Assembly (NCBI RefSeq): GCF_965363235.1
Contig: NC_134840.1
Span: 60,320,793-60,384,792 of the forward strand
Source: Mytilus galloprovincialis
Taxonomy: Eukaryota; Mollusca; Bivalvia; Mytilida; Mytilidae
DNA length: 64,000 bases
Reading direction: 5' to 3'
The notes beneath the pieces were generated by a model. The model saw nothing but the letters and a program-made list of their open reading frames with translations, had not been told where the DNA came from and did not search any database. Positions 1 through 10,249 of this stretch are shown in pieces. Each line of letters opens with the position of its first letter. The stretch's first letter is position 1. Made by a program: the position numbers and the translations under genes.

Positions 1-2
1 GA

Positions 3-3000
3 ATGCAAGATGTTACTGTTATCTAGTACCAAATTACTTTCTAATTGAGGTTCACATTTATTTAAATTTGACGACTTCTGCTCGATATCATATTCTGTCT
101 CTTTTAGTACATTTGATGTAAAATCAGCAGAAAAACTTGTATCAACTTCATTTGGGACTTTATCAGAAATATTCATATTGAAATTCGATGTACTTGGTGT
201 GCATTCGTAATTAGCATCTACGAAAATGTTCTTATCTTGCATACTCGTATCTGATGGCATGGACTGATCTTGATAATATTTTGTATCAGGTGAAGAGTTT
301 ATCACCTGACCAATATCAAAAGCATGCTCATTACTTACAGTTTGAAGAGTTTCCACGCTAACACCATTTTCATTTCTTGACAAGGAATCTACGTCACGAA
401 GACACAAATTAACGGTTTCCTCAACGTCAACTGATGAAACATGTACATCTGATTTCCCATTGACACATTCGGTTTTACTTATAGTAGGTAACTGTTCATT
501 CAGTTGTAAAGTACATTCCACAGATATAGAAAACCCTTCCTCGGAACGAAAAAGTTTGTCCAAATTTATAGCACGTCTGTTTTCTGTCGTGTTGGAAACC
601 GGTAAAGTCCTTTTCACGACACCATGTGAGGCATCCGCTTCAGAATCTTCAGAGCGTTTAGCACTTGATAATGCTGTTTTATCTAATAAAATTAACTCAG
701 AATCTTGGCTTTGTGAATAAGATAATGTTGTATCATGTTCGTAAGTTATTATTTTAGTAAAAATTGCCTCTTCGTTTAGTTTTTCTTCGACATGTTTATT
801 AGTTCTTTCATCCGTGTGATATTTGAGACGAACCGTACTTTTATTAATCAGTGAACTTTCTGTGCATCTGCTTTTTGAATTTAAACTTTCGCTATAACAT
901 GTACCAGATATATTTCTACCTGCACTATCAAAAGTTTCAGATTTGTGTGATGAAGATGTCTGATAAATTTCATTGGTGTGTAGAACCGGCACTTCCCCTT
1001 TTGAATAATGTGAACAGTCATCAAGTCTTGAATTCTTCGTTGAAGAGGAAACAGTGCTGGTTTGTGGATTTTTAAGTGACAATTGTTCGTACTTTTGTTT
1101 ACGTTCTGCCCTGCTGAACTGACGGCGTGGTCGTCTTGGGCCCGGGGAGTTTTGTACGCTACTGCTTGCCATGCTGTTGTCACTATTCTCAGATTCTGAT
1201 TCGACCAGTTCAGTAGTTGAATCGGTTAAACTCTTATCACTATAAATTTCATCTTTTATTAAAGTTAAATCCTCCTTTGAACATACGTTGTTGGACAAAA
1301 TAGCATCATCTAAAGTTTGGTCACAATAAAACTGTACACTTTCAAATGTTGTTATAGTCCTGTCATTAGTCTTGTTTTCTGTACAATCATTATACTCTTT
1401 TATATAATCCTTTTTTAGAAGATTGATATTTTCACAAATTAGCTCATCTCGTACTCTTGAAACTTCCTCATTTTGATTAATTGTTTTAGTTTCAAATTGA
1501 CTATTTCCTTGTATTGATGGAGTTCTCACTTCATACGTTTCCGTTTTATCGAATGTTGCGAAGTCGCCCTTGCTTGACTCTAAATATAAACCATTGTTGA
1601 AATATCCATCTGAATCGTGTTTTGATGCAAAGTCCTCTACAATGTTGTTGTTTTCTAAATTAAGATGGCCTGCTGAACTAGTTTCAGATTTGCATTCTTC
1701 TTCGCATTGCTGTTCTGATTGTTGTTCAAAGTATATATCATCAACTTCCTCTTGTGAATGTTCTGATTTACATGAGTTTTGGTTTATCAGGTTCTCCATA
1801 ATGTTTGGCTCTGATAATTTTTCAGTTTTGACATATACTTCTTTGACGGCATTTTCCGCTATATCTATGTTGTACTTAGATTCAAATTTACATCGATTAA
1901 CTTCATTTATTTCTACGCTCAATTTATCGTTTCCTGCATTGAGATGTTGTTCTAAATTTGAATGTTGGGAGATATTCTCTTCATAATCTTTAGACACATA
2001 TTGAGCCTTATCAAAATCTTCCGAATCAACTGGCAAAAAAGTGTTTATAAGCCGTTCTGACGTATCACGATCATATTTCCACTGCTGACTAATATTTTCT
2101 ATCATTAAATCAGTTGAATTTTCTAAATCATTTTCTGTCGTGCAAGTTCTGTCAATATAATTATGTAACAAATCGGTTTTAGATTCTAAAGGCAAAGCAT
2201 TCAATGCACAATTGTCTGACATCAACTGCACGTGAGATTTCTCGCACTTATCGTCTGCATCACTGTCCGCTGCATCATTGTGTTTGCCGCATAAAATCTC
2301 TTTGTTTTTGTAACTATCCATTGTTTCGTTAGTTCGATTCATAGGAACAACTCTGTCGTCTAATTGTACGTTGTCGTGTTCGTTTTCTCCTTCACTTGCG
2401 GACCAGTATTGTTCACTACACACAGATTCAATACTTGAATGAACTTCAGGTTTCTGTTGAATATCCATGGGATTAATAGTCTTACTATTTGATATAGATC
2501 TAATCTCCATTAATGGATCTTGCACCTGTTTTTGAAGTTGTTGGTTTGTTATAATATTTGTATTTTGTGCTTCACAAAAATCAAACGGCTCTTCTTTGAT
2601 TTGATCTGCTGTAGGAACATGATCAGTTTTATCAGATAAACACACTGTTTTTGATGTTTCTGCATTGATATCAGAAGTATTATTACAAATGGGATGTTCC
2701 TCTTCGTGTGACTTTTTGTCGGACTGTTTTAATAGGTCTTCAGCTTGCTGAACATTAGTTTTGTTTTCTACGTTATCCTTGTAAATTTTATCTTCAACAA
2801 TATGTTTTGTATCAGTTGTCTGTGGCCGTTGTATTTTAGAGACGACGGTGTTGTGTTGTTGTTTTAATTTTGACTTTGGAAGTTTTGATGTTCTCTGTAT
2901 TTTCGACTCTGCTGTCGTTTGCTTTTTGCTTTTTTCATCTTCTGGTGTCCTAGCAACCTTGACAGATTTGATACTTGATAGGCTAGCCCTGCGAATAGGT

Positions 3001-6000
3001 ACTTTGTTAATTTGTAGTAACTCAGGTTTTCGTGCATTTGTAATGTTAAGTTTCTTCTTAGTTATTTCTTGTTTAACTTTCAAACTTTGATTCTTTACTG
3101 TACAAGGAGATATGACGCTCGATGCCCTCGAGCTCCTTGACAAGGTAGGACTTGGTGTACAACTTTTCGACGAGCACGGTGTCTTGAGGTCTGTCATCTT
3201 ACTAAGCTGGATTTTGTTCGGGCGAGACGCTATAGGAATCTTGTTAACTTTCCCTGACGAAGATTCTGATGGATTTCTGTTTGTTGTTTTAGGAATATTT
3301 GAACTTTGTGATTTTTTAGTGGCTTTACTGCTAACTGGTCGTTTTTGAGTTGCACTTCGGTCAGATAATGATGCAATACTACTAGCTCTTGAACTAAGAG
3401 ATGTCGTTGGACTTGGCGAATGACGCTGTGTTTTGTGTTTTGCATTCATCTTCATTTCGTTTGGTCGTATAACACGATTAACTTTTGACGTGTTTTTGTG
3501 TGAAGCTTCCTCCTTTGAGGAAAGAAGAATATTGTTTGTAGTAGTATGTAGTGGAAGAGTATCTGGTCTCATGATTATTGGAGTTGTCTTTTCTTGGTCT
3601 GTTTTTGTTGGAATATGGCTTTTTAGAGATTCTTCACTGACTGTTAAACTTTTACCCTTAGGTTTTCTATTTGGAGAAGGAGTTAAACTTTTTCTTACAA
3701 TTCTAACATTAGATTGTGTTTGATAGTTGATTGATTTTTCTGGATCTTTGACATTTTCAGCTGTTTTCTGTGCGGCTGACGGACATCCAATAGAGGCTAT
3801 TCTGTTGGTCGATAATTGTTTACCAGACAGTGTATGTTTTGAATTCGTTATCTTGGAAGAAGAAAAACTTCTATTTGATTTTTTCGTTGATTGACAACAT
3901 TCGTTTTGTGTTTTAGAAATATCAGATGTGTCTTTTTCTTTTTGACTTGTTAACGTTTTTACTAATTTATCGGATGATTCGTTAGTCTTACCTCTGATAA
4001 ACGATGTAGTTTTTGGCCTTACGCATTTGTAAGATCCGCAAGATGATGCATTTGAAACATCAGAACACGGACTCCATTCCCTTAGATTGTCGATTGGTTT
4101 GTTAGGAATTAAACCAGTTGTGGCACCAGTACAACTATAAGGTTGCTTTTTTCCGCCATAACAGACCGAACTCTGTATAGATGATGAACGATTCACATCA
4201 GATTTTGGTTTTGATATTTTCGAAGTAGGTGTACTTGTCCGTGGTATTTTCTCTTTGCGTTTAACATTCTCTTGGTTCACTTTTTCCTTTTCCGACCTGT
4301 CACTTTTATGCAGGGTTTTCACTTTAACTGAATTAACCAAATTCGGAATCTCTGAATTGAATTTTTTGATTGATATTTTGGGTGAAAGTAATTTTCTTCT
4401 CACTTGGTTCTCGCCTTTGACTTTTGTTTGATCATTAACTTTTGTTCTATCTGTTTGTTTTCCATGATCACTTAAAGTACTACTTTGGTTATCCATTTGG
4501 TCAGTGTGTTTTATACACGATTTATTATCCATTAAGGTGTCCGTAGAGACACTTTGAAGGTTTTTCTTAGTACTCACCGTACATGGTAATAAGGTATCAT
4601 GATTATTTCTGTCAGTAGTTTCAGTTGATGTATTTAATCCGTTATTAATAAACGTATTCCGATTTAATGAATCACTATTATCCTGATTACAAGAATCATT
4701 CGTACCTAAACCAAATATTTTGTTTTGGATACTTTCACTTAATCCTCGACATAAGTTAGGAACACTTGTCATATATTGTAAATCATTTCCCATCATCGTA
4801 TTATCATTAATAATCGCTTTTGGCACACTTCTCTCCACGGATAATGATGATACTGCACAGTCATGGTCATTTACACATTGACCTGTAGTACCTACAATAT
4901 TTTCACTTTGATACAATCCCGCGCAACTTTCATTACTTTTTTCATTGTCAGCAGACGACAGGTTTCCAAGTTTATAATCCTGACAGTTACCTTCTGATTG
5001 ATTAGAAACAACAATATTTGCAGAAGATTCCTCATGATCGTAACTAATGTCTTTCTCAGATTTGATGTTCAAATCTAATAAATGAGATAACTTTTTCGGT
5101 GCATTTTGCTGCACCTTCTGATCAATTGAATTGTTCTGTCCGTCTGCTAACTGATCAATGATTTCTCGTGAATTAGTATTGCCAATACTACTGATATTAT
5201 GTAATCGATCGGCAGATGGTTGTTCCCTAATGTAGTTCTTGCAGCGTGAAGTTGTGTTTCCACTTTCTTTTCGTTTTGTTTGATCAATTACTTTGATTTG
5301 CGCATCCGATGTTGGATACAATTTAGAACTGACATCTTTTGAATATTTATCTTTGGAGAAAGCTTCAGTACCTCCAGAGCAATTAATTGATTTATCTTTG
5401 GCAGCTTTACAAGTCTCATCCACTTCATCAGTTATTTCTTTATCACTTGATTGTCTATTATCACTTTCTACTATCTGTCTGTTGGGGCTACTTTGACAAA
5501 CTTTGTTTATTGCTTTACTACTTGATACATTGCTATCATTGTGTTTTTTAATAACCTTCTCACCTTGTCCGCTACTTTTCTCTTCTTTCAAAGACGATTC
5601 CTTATCCTTTAGTTTGTTTTTTAACTGGTCAGATTTTCCAATATTAGTAGCATAGGATTTTTTGTTCTTTAGTAACAGTTTATCTTTATTAAGTTGCCTT
5701 TCTTCAGAAGTTTTATTTTTGACATTATCTGTTTTATTTTTATGAACATCACCAGCTGAAGTTTTCTTTAACTCATGTTTACGCTGATCGTCTTCTTTAA
5801 TTGATGATTTAACTTTCACCTGTGGTGTTGTTACAGATTTTCCACTATTTGATTTTAATCTGTGTGCAGTTACGCTAGGTTTTGCAGGTTTTACTACATT
5901 TCCTGTCTCTTTTACCTGATCATCTGTTACTTTTCTTTCAATTTTATCCTTACTCAAGGTGTGTTTTCTTCCTTTATCATATTTTGGAGGCATAACAATG

Positions 6001-7739
6001 TCCATTATACCAACACTTCCCGTTTTTTGAAATTTCATAAAGTTCGAGGACACATCCGTTGAATTTACCTTGGGATTAATCGATGACTCACATTTTTCAT
6101 TTGTTTTTAAAATGTCATTCTTGTCTTTTATCTTCAATTTTAAGCTAATTTTGACCTCGGAGGTAACACTTTTATTTTTGTCATCTTCTCTGATATTTAA
6201 TGTATATTTCTCAGTGGATGATTTATAGTTAGTTGATATGAATTCCACACAGGTAAAGTCATTGAATTTATATTGACAACCTAAAGGAGATTTTCGGCTA
6301 TTTTTGTTATTTGCACTAATAGAGTCCTGTTCTGAATTTATTTTAAAACTTTCCCTACCTTCTTTAGAATAACTCTCAGATTTCGTTGTCAGATCTTCTA
6401 TCTCATTATGGTTATTTTTGTCGGCATTTAAGTCCTCGTATAAAATATCCAATTCAGTTTTCAATTTTTGAAGATTTCCAGCACTTTTTAAATCATTTTG
6501 TTTCCCATCATTCGAATTGAGGCTTAGATTACCAGTGGAAGATTCTGTCAAATCACTGTTCTCTTTTGTAACTAGGGTTGTCCTCGACGTTCCAGTCTTA
6601 CTTAATCTACCTTTAATTGTTACCGGTTCATTAACACGTGTATTACGACAGTATTTGTTTATACCATCGCTTCGTTGATTTTGTACATCTCCTTTATTAA
6701 ACGGTATTGTCTTGTCTGTTCTACTGATTGTATCAACTATATACAACCTACTAACGTTTTTCTTACCTGTATGTTTGGGCACAGGTAGACATTGCTTATT
6801 CGAGATAACATTGGTAGTAGGTGTTTCCTGTACTTGAAGTTTGTTCACTTTGTTTTCGGGTTGAGATGTTGTAGCTGTACAGTGTTTATTTGAAGAAAGA
6901 TCAGTATTGTTGAAGGTAGACTGATTACTCCTGAAATTACTTACTTTTCTTAATCCACCAGGATTAGCTACATTTCCTTTCAACTTTGGTATTGCACTTG
7001 CATATTTCTTGATCTTTGAGCTGCGAATTGTTGCTGTTGGTCCAACTTCTTTGAGTTTGTCTTCCGCTTTGTCTTTGCTCAATTTTCTGTATTTGTTTGT
7101 TTCTGATTTTAACGTTTTCACCGAATTTAGTTGACAATCAGGTTTCGAATTCCTGGCAGTGGTAGGGTTTTCTGTTTCTGAATTATCTGATATTTCACAA
7201 AGAATGTCTCTTTGGTCACTGATCCTGGATGCCGTGTATTCAAATTTCTTCACACCATGAAGATCCGACGCTTTCAGTTTTAAATCCCTGTCATTAAGTT
7301 GTGATATATTATCATCCCTATTAATATTTGGATTGCGTTTGTTAATATTGTTGTTGATATTATGTCGGATTATTTCGGTAGACTGGGAAAAAGAATGTTG
7401 TTCACCATTCGCACACTTGTTTTGACTAGTAGAAACTTTCTTCCTTTGTAATAAACTGCCACTTTTAACCCTCTTGTATTTGTTAAATCTTTCATTTCCT
7501 TCTGCAGAAAAATTGTTTTGTTGGTTAATTTTGTTGAAGTTGATATCGCCCAAACTTCTTCCGTTTGTTAAATCTTCCTCAATTTCGTGAATTGTGGCGA
7601 GAGCTCCATTGTATTTAATTGAACGAGTACTACTTTCATTAGTAAAAGTCAAGGTATTTGTTAAATGCACTTGTTTCTTACTGTTTAATCTGTATGGTAA
7701 TTGACTTTGACGAACAGATGAATTTGTGTATTTAGACAT
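3..7739 (-). CDS. Giant disordered Ser/Lys-rich protein, N-terminal part (partial, runs off left edge)
   Basis: One reading frame stays open from an ATG at 7739 to the left edge, at least 2,579 codons with no intron; I read it triplet by triplet and met no stop. An in-frame TGA at 7761-7763 lies just upstream with no Met between, so 7739 is the natural start, although an upstream spliced exon is possible. The product begins MSKYTNSSVRQSQLPYRLNS. It is rich in Ser, Lys, Asn, Asp, Glu and Thr, with no membrane segment, signal peptide or recognised globular domain, and it looks intrinsically disordered. SxIP-type motifs occur near residues 248 (SAIP), 1129 (SEIP), 1374 (SHIP) and 1480 (SNIP), mostly in basic Ser-rich surroundings as in microtubule plus-end (EB1) binders. 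Two related Ser/Arg patches lie at about 1441-1459 and 1528-1545, and an Arg-rich patch (PRRPRRQFSR) near 2200. I do not recognise the family. A microtubule or scaffold role is inference only. Confidence 0.85.
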   Translation of the reverse strand, partial: MSKYTNSSVRQSQLPYRLNSKKQVHLTNTLTFTNESSTRSIKYNGALATIHEIEEDLTNGRSLGDINFNKINQQNNFSAEGNERFNKYKRVKSGSLLQRKKVSTSQNKCANGEQHSFSQSTEIIRHNINNNINKRNPNINRDDNISQLNDRDLKLKASDLHGVKKFEYTASRISDQRDILCEISDNSETENPTTARNSKPDCQLNSVKTLKSETNKYRKLSKDKAEDKLKEVGPTATIRSSKIKKYASAIPKLKGNVANPGGLRKVSNFRSNQSTFNNTDLSSNKHCTATTSQPENKVNKLQVQETPTTNVISNKQCLPVPKHTGKKNVSRLYIVDTISRTDKTIPFNKGDVQNQRSDGINKYCRNTRVNEPVTIKGRLSKTGTSRTTLVTKENSDLTESSTGNLSLNSNDGKQNDLKSAGNLQKLKTELDILYEDLNADKNNHNEIEDLTTKSESYSKEGRESFKINSEQDSISANNKNSRKSPLGCQYKFNDFTCVEFISTNYKSSTEKYTLNIREDDKNKSVTSEVKISLKLKIKDKNDILKTNEKCESSINPKVNSTDVSSNFMKFQKTGSVGIMDIVMPPKYDKGRKHTLSKDKIERKVTDDQVKETGNVVKPAKPSVTAHRLKSNSGKSVTTPQVKVKSSIKEDDQRKHELKKTSAGDVHKNKTDNVKNKTSEERQLNKDKLLLKNKKSYATNIGKSDQLKNKLKDKESSLKEEKSSGQGEKVIKKHNDSNVSSSKAINKVCQSSPNRQIVESDNRQSSDKEITDEVDETCKAAKDKSINCSGGTEAFSKDKYSKDVSSKLYPTSDAQIKVIDQTKRKESGNTTSRCKNYIREQPSADRLHNISSIGNTNSREIIDQLADGQNNSIDQKVQQNAPKKLSHLLDLNIKSEKDISYDHEESSANIVVSNQSEGNCQDYKLGNLSSADNEKSNESCAGLYQSENIVGTTGQCVNDHDCAVSSLSVERSVPKAIINDNTMMGNDLQYMTSVPNLCRGLSESIQNKIFGLGTNDSCNQDNSDSLNRNTFINNGLNTSTETTDRNNHDTLLPCTVSTKKNLQSVSTDTLMDNKSCIKHTDQMDNQSSTLSDHGKQTDRTKVNDQTKVKGENQVRRKLLSPKISIKKFNSEIPNLVNSVKVKTLHKSDRSEKEKVNQENVKRKEKIPRTSTPTSKISKPKSDVNRSSSIQSSVCYGGKKQPYSCTGATTGLIPNKPIDNLREWSPCSDVSNASSCGSYKCVRPKTTSFIRGKTNESSDKLVKTLTSQKEKDTSDISKTQNECCQSTKKSNRSFSSSKITNSKHTLSGKQLSTNRIASIGCPSAAQKTAENVKDPEKSINYQTQSNVRIVRKSLTPSPNRKPKGKSLTVSEESLKSHIPTKTDQEKTTPIIMRPDTLPLHTTTNNILLSSKEEASHKNTSKVNRVIRPNEMKMNAKHKTQRHSPSPTTSLSSRASSIASLSDRSATQKRPVSSKATKKSQSSNIPKTTNRNPSESSSGKVNKIPIASRPNKIQLSKMTDLKTPCSSKSCTPSPTLSRSSRASSVISPCTVKNQSLKVKQEITKKKLNITNARKPELLQINKVPIRRASLSSIKSVKVARTPEDEKSKKQTTAESKIQRTSKLPKSKLKQQHNTVVSKIQRPQTTDTKHIVEDKIYKDNVENKTNVQQAEDLLKQSDKKSHEEEHPICNNTSDINAETSKTVCLSDKTDHVPTADQIKEEPFDFCEAQNTNIITNQQLQKQVQDPLMEIRSISNSKTINPMDIQQKPEVHSSIESVCSEQYWSASEGENEHDNVQLDDRVVPMNRTNETMDSYKNKEILCGKHNDAADSDADDKCEKSHVQLMSDNCALNALPLESKTDLLHNYIDRTCTTENDLENSTDLMIENISQQWKYDRDTSERLINTFLPVDSEDFDKAQYVSKDYEENISQHSNLEQHLNAGNDKLSVEINEVNRCKFESKYNIDIAENAVKEVYVKTEKLSEPNIMENLINQNSCKSEHSQEEVDDIYFEQQSEQQCEEECKSETSSAGHLNLENNNIVEDFASKHDSDGYFNNGLYLESSKGDFATFDKTETYEVRTPSIQGNSQFETKTINQNEEVSRVRDELICENINLLKKDYIKEYNDCTENKTNDRTITTFESVQFYCDQTLDDAILSNNVCSKEDLTLIKDEIYSDKSLTDSTTELVESESENSDNSMASSSVQNSPGPRRPRRQFSRAERKQKYEQLSLKNPQTSTVSSSTKNSRLDDCSHYSKGEVPVLHTNEIYQTSSSHKSETFDSAGRNISGTCYSESLNSKSRCTESSLINKSTVRLKYHTDERTNKHVEEKLNEEAIFTKIITYEHDTTLSYSQSQDSELILLDKTALSSAKRSEDSEADASHGVVKRTLPVSNTTENRRAINLDKLFRSEEGFSISVECTLQLNEQLPTISKTECVNGKSDVHVSSVDVEETVNLCLRDVDSLSRNENGVSVETLQTVSNEHAFDIGQVINSSPDTKYYQDQSMPSDTSMQDKNIFVDANYECTPSTSNFNMNISDKVPNEVDTSFSADFTSNVLKETEYDIEQKSSNLNKCEPQLESNLVLDNSNILH

Positions 7740-8900
7740 ATTTAGATCAGTTTGTCGGTTTCAATTTGCATTTCGTTTTATATTAATTAATTTGGGTAAT
7801 ATATAAGATTATTATCGGGTTATTATCCACATATTACATTGTTTATGTTAAGATAACTGGATCAAGATGAGGATAAAACAAGCCATCACAAGACTTGTAG
7901 ACGGATTCTCCATGTTAAATCATTTCAGTGTGTTTTAATGTTTAATCAAACATTGATTTGATTTTAAAGTTGATTGCAACGTTTAATTATATTAACAGAT
8001 GGATTAATATTTAAATAAAATGTTATAATTTTTTTACTACCAGAGGTTAAAAGCTTTTATTTTAGAATGAATGTTGTTTCTCTCTACTACTTTTGATAGA
8101 AGCTGTAGTTCGTTTGTCCTCGGGTTATATTGTTATCGTTCTAATGGCATTATGTAATTCCTACTGACAAACCGTTATTACACACACTTCACAGACATAA
8201 AAATCGATGAAAAACTTAGATATTCCTTTCAATTAAGTCATATTTCACGAATGTAGTCTGGGTTGTTGGCCATCAAATGTGTATTGAATCGACTGTTCAT
8301 TCTGCAAAGTAAAATGATCAAATTAACCCTCGACATTCTGAATACTTATTGATTGAGAATCTGTCGGCCGCTATTGCATAATATTTTGTATTAGAAATCT
8401 TAAGAATACTTCAGTAATAGATTACAGAAGTCTGTACCTTTTTGTATATTATCAGTAAAATGTTGTTGATTTAAAAGATAATTCAGCCTATGATTGTCTT
8501 CGCTATATTTACCAGTTATTCAAGAAACTTCATTAAGTTTTATGTTTAGCAGTAGTTTGATGTTTTTCCTACTTTTTGTTTTACGAATTCAATAACGATT
8601 TAAAAGTTTATTGATATGATTTTTTCAATATGATCTCTAAAAATGAGATCATGCAATATGCCTTCATCTATAATACACCTTCCCCTTTTTTCTTTTAAAC
8701 CGCTCAGGTTTTCAATTATTGTTATGGTACATTTGCTCATGGTGTTGCATATTGTTTTAATCTATTTACACGGACAATCGCATCAGTGACTATAGGTATG
8801 CTACTGAATGCTCAGAACTGAACGCAGGACATATTCGGATCCTTTGTGCGTATACAATGTCTTTCTATTATGCTACTCATTACATAGAATTGTAAATGAT
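7740..8900. other. Upstream flank of the giant ORF, no feature seen
   Basis: AT-rich DNA upstream of the minus-strand start at 7739. It must hold the 5' UTR or promoter of that gene, or an intron, but I see no convincing core promoter, no long ORF and no repeat I recognise. Confidence 0.4.
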
Positions 8901-8934
8901 AACATTTTATAAATAACGTGCTTCCAAAAACGAT

Positions 8935-9125
8935 ATTTCTGGATTTTCCTCCACCAGGAACGCACACGTATAAACATTTGAAAGCCAGTGATACAATTCT
9001 CCATCCAAGTCACAATTTGTAAGAGTAAACTGGACCGTTATAGTTCTAAGTACGGTCTTCAACACCGAAAAGCAAGCTATCAAGAGCCGCCCCACAATGC
9101 CAAGAGTAAAAACATTCCAACGGGA
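8935..9125 (+). repeat. Mussel SINE-like repeat A, fragment
   Basis: Contains the diagnostic run 'CTCCATCCAAGTCACAA' followed by 'TACGGTCTTCAAC', which recurs at 9.8 kb and resembles the better-preserved repeat A copy at 41,985. Diverged and partial. Confidence 0.5.
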
Positions 9126-9789
9126 AAACCGACTGTCTAATCTAACATTTTTAAAAGAATTATCTTTTAAATCAACAACATTTTACTGTTACTCCAAAAG
9201 TATTGTTGAAAACCAGCATTTTCTAATTAATTCACCTTTATAATGGATTACAAAATAATAACATATACTGTCGGGAGGAAAGATTTCAAACTTCAGCTCT
9301 ATTTTTTTCTCTCAACATAAAATGCACCCTAACTAGAAAAATGGTAGGTGCCTGATACAAGAATGTCTATTTGCCAATATTTTGTGACCTTATAATATTA
9401 ACCCATTCTTGTATCATACGTCACAGCTATCAGTTATCTTGTATAACGAATACTTTTGGATTGGAAAAACAATCGAACATTGTGCACATGAATATATTTC
9501 ATTTGAAATGCTGTGAAACATAATATCCACAATATATTTTCACATTATGTAAAAGCTTTTGGTTTTCTAATATTCAAATCTGTAGGCTCATTACCAACAA
9601 AACAGGGTAGTAAAAGGAAACCGTGTTATCTAGCCTAGACAATTAACATTGTAGTGACCCTAATCCCCTGCACAAAAAAATATGCATTCAAGAGAAAGTC
9701 AATAAAGTATATGGTCGTCTCTCTATAAAAAAAAATATCAGCAGTCACGACTCATTTAAAAACTATAATATTTAGAATGTATACTTTTT

Positions 9790-10124
9790 TCTTGTGATCA
9801 TATGATAGATACATAAATTTGTGGCATGAGTGCCAATGAGACAACTCTCAATCCAAGTCACAATTTGTAAAAAGTAAACCATTATAGGTAAAAGTACGGT
9901 CTTCAACGCGGAGCCTTTAAAAGATCACATCGAACAGCAAGCTATAAAGGGCTCCACATGACTAGGGTAAAACCATTCAAACAAGAAAAACAACGGCTTA
10001 ATCTTAACCAAGAAACATAAACCACTGAACAACAGATGCAAACAATTGCAACGGGTTTAAGCGTTTTATCAGGCGCCAACCTGCACACTAACCTGAATAT
10101 AAGTTCAGATACTTTCCGAAAAAA
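9790..10124 (+). repeat. Mussel SINE-like repeat A, longer copy
   Basis: Begins near 'GGCATGAGTGCCAATGAGAC' and continues through 'TACGGTCTTCAAC', 'GCTATAAAGGGCTCCAC' and 'CATTCAAACAAGAAAAAC', the same order of blocks as in the copy at 41,985-42,232. Its 3' side includes the 'gcgccaacctgcacactaac' segment that often follows this family. Confidence 0.6.
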
Positions 10125-10246
10125 ATATATACTCAAAACAAGGGGGAAATTGCAACACTGTGCCGTTCGAAGATATAGCTAGAGTGTATATATATATATA
10201 TATATATATGCAGTGTTGCAATTTCCCCCTTGTTTTGAGTATATAT
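10125..10246. repeat. Perfect 36-bp inverted repeat (hairpin/MITE-like)
   Basis: Bases 10125-10160 are the exact reverse complement of 10211-10246; the arms include AAGGGGGAAATTGCAACACT. The 50-base loop contains a TA dinucleotide run. This is either a small fold-back transposon or a transcribed hairpin. Confidence 0.85.
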
Positions 10247-10249
10247 ATA

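Noticed and set aside
1570..1986. Plus-strand frames within 460-6062
   Set aside because: They lie opposite the continuous minus-strand giant ORF and lack any protein feature.
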